Assembly (NCBI RefSeq): GCF_050624435.1 | Contig: NC_134539.1 | Span: 124,005,025-124,069,024 of the forward strand | Length of the DNA stretch: 64,000 nt | DNA from: Tenrec ecaudatus | Lineage: Eukaryota > Chordata > Mammalia > Afrosoricida > Tenrecidae | Direction of reading: 5' to 3' | Shown: positions 56,305-64,000 of the stretch, one piece after another | Numbering within the stretch: the stretch's first letter is position 1 | How the letters are laid out: the number at the start of each line of letters is the position of its first letter | The notes under the pieces: generated by a model | Databases searched by the model: none | Seen by the model: the letters and a program-made list of their open reading frames with translations, nothing else | What the model was told of the DNA's origin: nothing | Made by a program: the position numbers and the translations under genes

Positions 56305-57202
56305 TGGGCAAGAGGGGAGGAGGAGGGGGAAGGGAGGGCTGGCTCTCCCCCCTGCTTGCTCCCCATTCTGAGGCTCAGCCCTCCTCCGCGCCCACCATCT
56401 CGGGGCTGTGGCTGTAGGGGACCCCTGCAGTCCTCGGAGCTGAGTCCACTGGGGGCAGAGACTATGAGGCAAGCAGCCCATCGACCCAGGCCTCCTTAGG
56501 ACAGCTTGGCTGCCTGGCCATCGAGAGCGGCGGATCGAGGAGCCGAGATAAAGGACCACGGCGAACCAGTGGGGACCACCCCAGCAGCTCCTGCGGACCC
56601 TAGTCAGGCTGAGAGGGGATGTGATGGATGGCCAGACTCACAGACGCGACGCTGACGGACACACAATGACACGCATGCACACAGCTGCACAACACTGAGA
56701 CACTCAGATACAACCAGTGACAGCATCACACACTGCCACAGGCTGGCAATTCCGGCCCCCCCCCTCCACACACACACAGAAACAACTGGTAACTCTGACA
56801 CAGGCACGGACAGTGACACCCACGGGGGGTGCTCTACAAACATCAGGGACCCACACGGATAGACCTGGGAGCTGCACATACACACCCTCACCCAGGTGCC
56901 GCTGTTGGTGGCCTCTGCATAGCCTCCCTGCCCCCACGGGGGACACCCTCCCTTCTCCACACGCCCATACACAACCACGCGCAGACAGAGCTCGCAACCC
57001 CCGGCTCCAGCTCCCGCAGCCTCGCTCCTTCGGCAGCCTCCCAGCTCGGGGACGGAGACCACTCAGCCAGCCTCGGATGGAGCCTCGGTGAAACAAGGAG
57101 CTGAGAGACAGGGTCTGGCTGGCCATGACCCTCGCCAGTCAGTTCCCCCACCGGGCTGGGTGATGTCTCTCTGCTCAGGTTCTGGGGTCCCTTGGCAAAA
57201 CC

Positions 57203-57532
57203 ATGGAGCCACTGACATCTCCCTCACAGCCTGGGGACCCCGGAGCCATGGAGTCATGGGCACTGCCTGCCTGGCCGAGCGGCACCCCAGACCAGGGCGG
57301 ACAGCCTGGCAGCATAGCTCCGGGCGCTGCTGACAGTCCAGCAGCTCGGCAGGTTGGAGAATGGAGGCCCAAGGAGGGCTCGGAGCCTGAGGGAGACCCG
57401 AGCCCCCAGCCTGTGGAGGGCACTGGTTCTGAAGAGGCATTGGCAGGGTTGCCTCTCCCAGGGCAGCCAGCTGACGGCCCTGGACCCGGCCACCCGAAGC
57501 TGGAGGACAAGACGGTGGAAGCTTTCCCAACG
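57203..57532 (+). CDS. TSPOAP1: TSPOAP1 first coding exon
   Basis: Encodes 110 residues beginning [20 protein letters not shown] and ending VEAFPT. A second in-frame ATG is at codon 16. A good acceptor (TCTCTCTGCTCAG ending 57178) suggests the exon starts at 57179 after a non-coding first exon. Donor GTAAGG. Confidence 0.92.
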
Positions 57533-60500
57533 GTAAGGGCTGGGGACGCAGGGTCTGCAAGGTGGGGGCTTCTTGTCATGCCCTCTGGCCTCGGGACACG
57601 GCAGGGCAGGATGTGCAGCCCCTCTGCCCACCTTGCCTGTCTTCTTGGCTGGTCTGTCTGTGCATCTGTCTCTGTCATGTCTGTCTTTCCTTCTTTCGGC
57701 ACTGATCTCAGGGACTCCATTTTTCTCCATCTGTCATTTGGGATCTTGCTTGTGTCTACATCTGGTCCTGTCCCCGCCTTTTCCCCGTGTCTCTCTCTGT
57801 GGCAATCTGTCTGTCTGTGTCTCTTTCATGTGTTTCTGTCCGTTTGTCCCGAGGGGCTGAGTATACTGGTGTGTATGTGTTGAGGTGTGTGGTGGAATCG
57901 AAACCCAAGAAAACTGATGGTTTAGGAAAAGGAGTTTGGGGCTGGGTTGAGCGAGGACTGAGTAGGGAGGGCCAAGTTTGAGGGTGGGCGTCTCCTACAG
58001 AAGATGTGTTGTGTGTGTGTGTGTGGCGGGGGGGGGGGGAGCGATCAGTACTTTGGGGGAAGGGAGGGGACTCTGGAGTCATGGAGAGCCTGCAGGGGTT
58101 GGAGTGGGAGTTGAACTGGCATTTCCAGGAGGCAGAGAAGATGGCAGTGGGATGAACCAAGGAAAGGCATGGAGGGGCCCGGGGTCAGGACGGAGCAGCC
58201 CCTTCTCGGGCTCTTTGGGCTCCTCGGAGACCTGGGGTACGGTGGGGAACCTTCCTGCCTCTGTGTCTCCACCTCAGACAGGTGGTGCTGCCAAAGGGCG
58301 GGCTCTGACTGGGAGGGTGGGCTCCTGAGGCTGGGCCCCACCACTTCCTTTCCATGCCAGGCCAAGCTGAGTGTGGGCTTCGGGAACAGGCCCCACCTGG
58401 AGCTGCTGCGGGCCCTGGGGGAGCTACAGCAGCACTGTGCCGTCCTGAAGGAGGAAAATCAGTTGCTGGTGAGGCTCAGAAAGTGGAGCTAGAACCCTGG
58501 GCCAGGCAGACTCAGACTCCCTGACCCTGTCCCAGGCCCTTCCCCACCCCACCCCAAGACATCCCTCCAACCAGGCGCCACCTGCAAGGGACAGAATCCT
58601 AAGACCCAGGAGAGGGTGGGCCCCTGTCTGTAGTTGCTGGGGCCCTGCTGTGAACTCAGGGCCCCGGCTCAGGACTGGGCAGTTAGCACAGAGCCTGGAG
58701 GCAGGGTGGGTGGGGGGACTCCACACACGGCTCCAATTCTGCCTGGCCCCTTGTCAGAGAAAGAGCAGCTTTCCCGAGACGGAGGAGAAGGTGCGGAGGC
58801 TGAAGCGAAAGAACGCCGAGCTGGCGGTCATTGCCAAGCGCCTGGAGGAGAGGGCCAGGAAGCTGCAGGAGACGAACCTGAGGGTGGTGAGGACCAGAGC
58901 TGCTGGATAGATAGAGGCAGAGTGACCAGGGAAGAGGGGAACCAGAGGTGACTTTGAGGGATCGGGGCTCAGGGCTCACAGACTCTTAGCACCCAGGAAA
59001 GCAGGAAGCTGGGCCCAGAGGAGTCAGAAGGGTAAAGGCGAGCTGCCTGGGAAGTTCAGGGTTTCTGGAGCTCCCAGGGGTGGGAAGGGCTGGATGGGAG
59101 GGAGCAGAATTCTGGGTTACCACGTGTGGTGCCGGCTGCAGCTTCTGCTGAGCTCATCTCAGGGTAGGAATGAAGATCCATCCCGGTGGCAGCCCAAAAT
59201 TAGCAGTGTGTTTAGTGCCTAAACTAGGCTGTGGAGTTAACTCCTTCCTCCCTGGGGGCTGCCAGCATAGAGTCAAATGAGGCCACTGGTCCCCTGAGGC
59301 CACCTCGCTAGGTTTTTACCCCAACCCCTCCTGTGGGAGGAGAGCAGAGGAGCCGGCAAAGGGCCCTTGCTTGTCAGTGATGACCAGTGTTGACCATTGG
59401 CCACACTACACCTCTGGCCAGGTGAGCGCGCCCGTGCCCCGTCCAGGGCCCAGTCTGGAGTTATGCCGGAAGGCCCTGGCCCGCCAGCGAGCCCGGGACC
59501 TCAGCGAGACCGCTAGCGCCCTGCTGGCCAAGGACAAGCAGATCGCCGCCCTGCAGCGGGAGTGCATGCTGCTGCAAGCCAGGCTCACCCTGGTGGGCAA
59601 GGTGCGCTTAAGGGGCCCTTCCCGTGCCCGGCCCTCCGGAGGGCCGCTGGCCGCCAGCTAGGGGGATGTGGATGAGATGTTAATGAGATGCAAATGAGGG
59701 GGAAGGTAGAGGCTGCTGGAGAGTAGGTTCCCCTGGCAACGGGCCCAGGTGGGAGCGAAGAGAAGGCGCTTGAACTGAAAGGGGTGGAGCCCTCCCGGAG
59801 TCCCAGACTTGGGAATGGCTGTGCTCTCAGCTCGAGGCCGCGGGCTAGTCATCTGTTTTAATCCACATGCTCGTGGGCCTCACACACGCGGGAAGGGATG
59901 CTTTGTAGACCTTTCGCTCGCCGAGCGTGCCCAGCACTGAGTTACTCTCCGGTGGCTGGCCGCACACGAGCTAGTGGGAGCATGTGGTTGGAGACGCCTG
60001 CACACACCTGGCAGGTTTGCCTGCCAGGCCAGGCCTGTTCCCGCGCCTCCGAGCGGCTCCGGCGGGGCGGGGCGGGGTCCGGCGTTCTCCCGGGGGGGCG
60101 CCGTGGGGCCTGACTCCCCTCCGCGGGCCCCCACCCCAGGAGGGCCCTCAGTGGCTCCACGTGCGGGACTTCGACCGGCTGCTGCGCGAGTCCCAGCGGG
60201 AGGTGCTGCGGCTGCAGAGGCAGATCGCGCTGCGCAACCAGCAGGAGCCGCCCCGGCCCCCGGGTCCCGCGGTCCTGGCCGCAGCCGGGGCGCCCGCCCC
60301 TGGGGCCCCGAGAGAGGTGAGCGCAGACGCCCGGGCAGCTGAGCGGGTGCGTGCAGACTGGGGGTGCGGAGGGAGGAGGCGGTACGGGAAGCGCCAGTGG
60401 CCCCTGCACGCGCTCCCACCTGGGGACCCTTTGCACTCCGAAGCGCTGCGGAGCTTCCCGGGTGCCGGGACGCCCACACCTCTCCCCGCGTCCTACCTGC

Positions 60501-62803
60501 GCCGCGCCCGCCCCGGGCATCCCGGGTGCGCCCTGCGCGGGTCTGCGCCCCGCGGGCCCGCCCCGCCGCCCCTGCCGCGCCGCCAGTGGTATAGCCCGGC
60601 TACAAATCCCCGGTTGCCCTAGCAGCCGCCCGGGGCCCAGCCCGAGCCGCCTCCTCCCGCCGCCGCCGTAGCGCGGGGACGCCCCCTTCAGCGCCCGCCC
60701 GGCTGGCCAGGTCCGCCCGGCTCCTCGGGGGCGGCGGTGTGTCCGCTCCGGCTCCAGGTACGGGCGACCCTCGAAGGGCACCGGGCTTAGGCAGCTCCTC
60801 TCCCGAGGGCTTGGGGCCCCTCTGCGGATCCTGAGCACTTAGGGGGCTGCCTCCTCTCCATCCTCTGCCGAGCAGCATCTAGGCCTACCCTGTTCTGGGA
60901 AGATGATGGGACGCTGGACCCATGGCGAGCTAGGCCCCAGGGTCTGGAGGCGGGGTGCTTCTGTTTCTGATTTGGGACCCCTGCCTGGCTCAGGAGGGGC
61001 AGATGCACCTCCCGCTGGACCTGCCCTCCCCTCAGCGTCTGCAGCCTGCACGGGAGCAGGGGACCAGGCAGGTTTGGGGGAAGCCAGGAGTCAGCTCGGG
61101 CCTGGTGTGCGCTGCTCCAAGCTAGGCCCCTGATTGATTCGAAGGCTCCAGAACCCCAGCTCTGGAGACACCTCCCTGTCCCCTGGGTCCAGGCAACCTC
61201 CAAATTCTCAGCCAGTCACGGAAGGGCACGTGAGTGGGGCTGGCTGCTGCAAGCTAACAAGGGAATGCTCTGGCCTGGATAAGGAACCTCCTTCCCAGGA
61301 CACACGTGGGTCCCAGGATCTCAAAGCACTTAGGACTCGGGACACTGGGGTCCAGCCTCTGCTAGTCACATCAAGTGGAGAGGATGGATGGGGGTGGGTA
61401 GGCAGCCCCTCCTGGGCTGGGTTCTCATTGCTGACTGTGAGATAGGGTGGGGCCTACTGTCCCCCCCCCCCCCTACTCAGTTCTTGCCCTCCCATCCCTG
61501 GGCATTTACAGGCCAGGCCTGAGGAGGATGTGGACATCCCGCAGGTCATCCTAGGGCAGCCTGAGCCTGAGAAACTGCCGGAGGTACAGCAGCTGGTAAG
61601 TGCCCAGGGCCAGGCCTGGAGGACATTTGCAGTGGGCCGGTTGCCTCTCCCTCCTGAGTAGCCCCGGCGCTGACACCTTTGGGTTCTGGCCCCCCTGAAC
61701 AGGAGTCAGAGCTCAGTAAGAAGCGGAAGAAATGTGAGAGTCTGGAACAGGAAGCCCGGAAGAAACAGCGCCGATGTGAGGAGCTGGTGAGCTGAGGGCC
61801 AGCTGCAGCACCCCCTTCCCCTCGGCCAACCAGCAAGTGGGTTTCCCCGAGCCCTGCTGGTCTCCCTCCTGACCATCGAGAACGTTCTCTCCTTCACATT
61901 CTGTGGGCTTTCCTTTGTCCGGGGCAGGCTCCAGGCAGGGGAGCAAGTGGCCATGACTCGGTGGGCAGGCTCCTCTGTGTGGGGAGAGGGGGCGAGTGGG
62001 TGCTAGACCCCCTCTCCAGAGCTCCACTGCCCCCTCAGGAGTTACAGTTGCGAGAAGCCCAGAAGGAGAATGCCCGCCTCACGGAGGAGAACTCTCGGCT
62101 CAGTGGGAGTGCCACAGAGAAGCAGCAGGTACTAGTTCTGCCCGAGAGGGGGGTAAGGGGGGGCAGGGACAGTGGGACCTGGACTCCTTCTGGGTCTCCA
62201 ACCAGGCTAGAAACTTCCTTCTCCACCCCGACCTGGGCTAGGGTAGGGAGACTGCTAATCTCCCTAATGAGGGAGTGTGGGGGACAGAGCTCATGCACGC
62301 ACCCATGGCTCCGACACATTCCTCTCCAGGTGCAGTGGGAGAATGTGGAGCTGAGGGGCCGGCTTCTAGGAGTGACACAGGAGCGGGATTCGGCCCTTCA
62401 CAAGAGCCAGGGCCTGCAGAGCAAGCTGGAGAGCCTAGAGCAGGTGCTGAAGGTGAGGTGCAGGTGGGGAGAGGCCCTGGTACCAGTGATGGGGGAGAGG
62501 AGAATGGGATGTTCCCAGGAAGGCCTGGGGCCAATATCCCAAGTCTAGCCATTTGCACTTCTAGTCTCTGTTTTCTTTTTCACAGAGGGGATCTGGGATA
62601 GACAGCGGGTGTCTGAGGCCCCTCCCCCATGGATCTTCCCTAGTAAGGGTAGCTACCAGGCGCTGGCCCTGACCTTGACTCAGGAGCTTGTGTTTCAGCA
62701 CATGCGGGACGTGGCCCATCGGAGGCAGCAGCTGGAGGCAGAGCATGAGCAGGCTCGACTCAGCCTACAGGAGAAGCAGGAGGAGGTCCGGAGGCTGCAG
62801 CAG
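57203..62803 (+). CDS. TSPOAP1: TSPOAP1 (BZRAP1 / RIM-binding protein 1), N-terminal part, continues past window
   Basis: Coding exons join 57203-57532, 58361-58468, 58758-58886, 59422-59601, 60140-60316, 61512-61595, 61703-61786, 62039-62128, 62330-62452 and 62699-62803, giving 470 codons. The start ATG is in a strong Kozak context (A at -3, G at +4) and matches the human N-terminus (PGDPGAME...WALP). Residues 1-110 are low-complexity Pro/Gly/Ser-rich. From exon 2 on the protein is a long coiled coil rich in Leu, Glu, Gln, Arg and Lys. The SH3 and fibronectin type III domains of the family lie in exons beyond the window. The protein is a RIM-binding scaffold at presynaptic active zones that links RIM to calcium channels, and was also isolated as a binder of the mitochondrial translocator protein TSPO. 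Every exon seen is phase 0 at both ends. Confidence 0.96.
58006..58026 (+). repeat. TG microsatellite and adjacent G run
   Basis: About ten TG dinucleotides followed by CGG and ten G (58029-58038), within the TSPOAP1 intron after coding exon 1. Confidence 0.9.
58361..58468 (+). CDS. TSPOAP1: TSPOAP1 coding exon 2 (coiled coil begins)
   Basis: 108 bp, 36 residues: [20 protein letters not shown] and on to EENQLL. Heptad-like leucine spacing starts here. Confidence 0.94.
58758..58886 (+). CDS. TSPOAP1: TSPOAP1 coding exon 3
   Basis: 129 bp, 43 residues: [20 protein letters not shown] and on to LQETNLRV. Matches the human segment almost residue for residue. Confidence 0.95.
59422..59601 (+). 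CDS. TSPOAP1: TSPOAP1 coding exon 4
   Basis: 180 bp, 60 residues: begins [20 protein letters not shown] and ends [10 protein letters not shown]. Acceptor TGGCCAG, donor GTGCGC. Confidence 0.95.
60040..60760. promoter_or_regulatory. Internal CpG island in TSPOAP1
   Basis: CpG-dense, GC-rich sequence spans coding exon 5 and the following intron. It could be an intragenic promoter or simply a GC-rich exon neighbourhood; no TATA or strong initiator stands out. Confidence 0.5.
60140..60316 (+). CDS. TSPOAP1: TSPOAP1 coding exon 5 (within a CpG island)
   Basis: 177 bp, 59 residues: [20 protein letters not shown], then a basic coiled coil and a Pro/Ala-rich end ([10 protein letters not shown]). 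The exon lies in a CpG-dense block of about 0.7 kb. Confidence 0.94.
61512..61595 (+). CDS. TSPOAP1: TSPOAP1 coding exon 6
   Basis: 84 bp, 28 residues: [20 protein letters not shown] and on to VQQL. This is the least conserved of the exons here relative to my memory of human, but the ILG-EPEK-QQ pattern is kept and both splice sites are good. Confidence 0.88.
61703..61786 (+). CDS. TSPOAP1: TSPOAP1 coding exon 7
   Basis: 84 bp, 28 residues: [20 protein letters not shown] and on to RRCEEL, apparently identical to human. Confidence 0.95.
62039..62128 (+). CDS. TSPOAP1: TSPOAP1 coding exon 8
   Basis: 90 bp, 30 residues: [20 protein letters not shown] and on to TEKQQ. Coiled coil continues. Confidence 0.95.
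62330..62452 (+). CDS. TSPOAP1: TSPOAP1 coding exon 9
   Basis: 123 bp, 41 residues: [20 protein letters not shown] and on to LESLEQVLK. Coiled coil continues. Confidence 0.95.
62699..62803 (+). CDS. TSPOAP1: TSPOAP1 coding exon 10
   Basis: 105 bp, 35 residues: [20 protein letters not shown] and on to EVRRLQQ. Donor GTGGGG. The next exon is not in the window. Confidence 0.94.
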
Positions 62804-62875
62804 GTGGGGACCAGGCCTCCTGGGAGCGGGCAGGAGTGAGGGAAGGGCAGTTGGCTGTTGGACTGCAGTTTAGTC

Positions 62876-63110
62876 ATTCATTCATTCAGGCAACAAGCAT
62901 TCCCTGAGCCCTCACGGTGTGCCTGCCAGGCACTGGGGTGACCCTGAGACCATGGTCCGGAAGGCAGGGTTCCCTCCCAATCTGCAAATATTCAGACCCA
63001 GGAATGAGGCGGTTTCAGACACTGACAAGTGCAGTGGGGGAAATGAACAAGGTGATATGTCAGAGGGAGGAGCTGCTTTAGAGAGGTGATCAGGGAAGAC
63101 CTGTCCGAGA
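62876..63110 (+). repeat. Old L2/MIR-like repeat
   Basis: TCATTCATTCATTCAGGCAACAAGCATT ... GTGCCTGCCAGGCACTGGGG ... is a common mammalian repeat phrase, similar to that at 24515. Confidence 0.55.
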
Positions 63111-63222
63111 CCGCTCGCTCACTCACTCACTGCTCTGGAGTCCGTGCTGACTCATAGAGACCCTCCCCTGCAGGACGGAGTAGAACTGCCCCGGGGGCTT
63201 CTGAGACTGTAACTCTACCGAA
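63108..63222 (-). mobile_element. AfroSINE 3' part
   Basis: CTCACTCACTCACTGCTCTGG ... AGTAGAACTGCCCCGGGGG ... CTGAGACTGTAACTCTACCG on the minus strand; head missing. Confidence 0.78.
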
Positions 63223-63351
63223 GTAAAAAGTTAACAGTTGGGCTCATCCCTAAAGGACAAGGAGGAGCCAGCCCTGAGAGCCAAGGGATGGGCGCTCCTG
63301 GAACCCGGATTAGAAGTGTAAATGCCCTGTAATAGGAGTGTTGGAACTGTA

Positions 63352-63549
63352 AGGCTCACTCACTGCCCTTGATGCCGACACATAGAGACCCTCCGGGCAG
63401 GGCAGGGCAGAACGGCCCCTGTGGGCTTCCGAGACTGTAACTCTTTACGGGAGTAGAAAGCCTCCTCTTTCTCCCGAGGAGCGGCTGCAGGGTTTGAACT
63501 GCTGGCCTTGAGGATCGTAGCCCAGTGTGTAACTACCGTGCCACCAGGT
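63352..63549 (-). mobile_element. AfroSINE copy, full length
   Basis: Tail CTCACTCACTGCCCTTGATG, body GAACGGCCCCTGTGGGCTTC and CTCTTTACGGGAGTAGAAAGCC, head ending CCGTGCCACCAGG. Confidence 0.88.
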
Positions 63550-64000
63550 AGCATTCCTTTGACCACTCTGGCTAGAATGCGCATCTAGTAAGGAATGGGC
63601 GAGGGCTGGATCCTGTCAGATGGAAAAGCGGAGGGAATCATTGGGGTATTTTGTTCTGTGAGCAGTTAGGGGAGAGACCCTAGTCATGGTTTTAGAACAC
63701 TTTCGGGTCAGTTCAGGAGAGGGATTGTGGGTGCTGGCCTGCAGGAGGGTGTCGTTGCCGTGGTCCAGATGGGAAACAATGGTATTCTGGTCTAGGGGAC
63801 AGGCCATGGAGGGGGAATCAAGTGGGCGAGTAGAAGTATATTTTGGAGACAGACTGGGTGAGACTCGCTGTGGGATTCAAGTTGAGTCTCTACTCCGTCG
63901 TCGCCCATGTTCGGTGTTACCTCACCCTCCCAGAGGGAAATCGAAGAGCCTAGGGTGACAGTGAGGCTTGGGACTTGGGTGTAGAGTAAGAAATAGGCCT

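Larger units (their letters stand above)
54100..57178. other. Spacer between MIR142 and TSPOAP1 coding start
   Basis: No coding exon is seen. From 54700 to 55450 the DNA is CA-rich and low in complexity. From about 56100 to 57100 it is GC-rich and likely holds the TSPOAP1 promoter and non-coding first exon; an RFX X-box and CCAAT box lie at 56268-56304. Confidence 0.5.
62804..64000 (+). other. TSPOAP1: TSPOAP1 intron after coding exon 10
   Basis: Runs to the window edge and is filled with an old L2/MIR-like repeat (62876-63110) and two minus-strand AfroSINEs. No further exon is seen. Confidence 0.75.

Noticed and set aside
59942-60838. Minus-strand open frame of 298 codons over TSPOAP1 exon 5
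   Set aside because: Antisense to a coding exon within a CpG island; no recognisable protein.

Overview
The window is nuclear DNA from a placental mammal, almost certainly an afrotherian and most likely a tenrec (Echinops-like). The genes are split by GT-AG introns and have the order of human 17q22 read in reverse: RNF43, SUPT4H1, MIR142, TSPOAP1, all on the + strand here. The commonest repeats are tRNA-headed AfroSINE copies, which are restricted to Afrotheria. The window also carries SPIN-type hAT transposons, which among afrotherians I know from tenrec. The species call is inference; the gene calls rest on exon-by-exon agreement with proteins I recognise.

Layout. Positions 1-31318 hold RNF43 from a long intron through exons 3 to 10 (numbered as in human); the exon with the start codon and signal peptide lies upstream of the window. 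Candidate RNF43 3' UTR and spacer run to about 34150. A CpG-island promoter at 34150-34870 drives SUPT4H1, which is complete in five exons (34747-38983, 117 codons) with an AATAAA signal at 39239. From 39.3 to 52.6 kb is intergenic DNA with repeats and no gene I can support. At 53592-53678 lies the miR-142 hairpin inside a compact candidate transcription unit (TATA-like box near 52695, AATAAA at 54065). TSPOAP1 (BZRAP1, RIM-BP1) begins coding at 57203; ten coding exons covering its N-terminal coiled-coil part lie in the window and the gene continues past the right edge.

Functionally these are unrelated neighbours kept together by conserved synteny: a transmembrane E3 ligase that removes Frizzled receptors (RNF43), the zinc-finger subunit of the DSIF elongation factor (SUPT4H1), a blood-cell microRNA (miR-142) and a presynaptic active-zone/TSPO-binding scaffold (TSPOAP1).

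No new multi-gene system is visible. The points most worth a second look are: an intact-looking SPIN element with a perfect 8-bp target duplication plus several other hAT copies; a ~540-bp minisatellite of a 9-bp unit filling half of SUPT4H1 intron 4 and creating long false reading frames in all frames; an interruption of the G tract that is the frameshift hotspot of human RNF43; a complete candidate pri-miR-142 unit with PU.1 and NF-E2-like sites; and two pairs of unnamed interspersed repeats.
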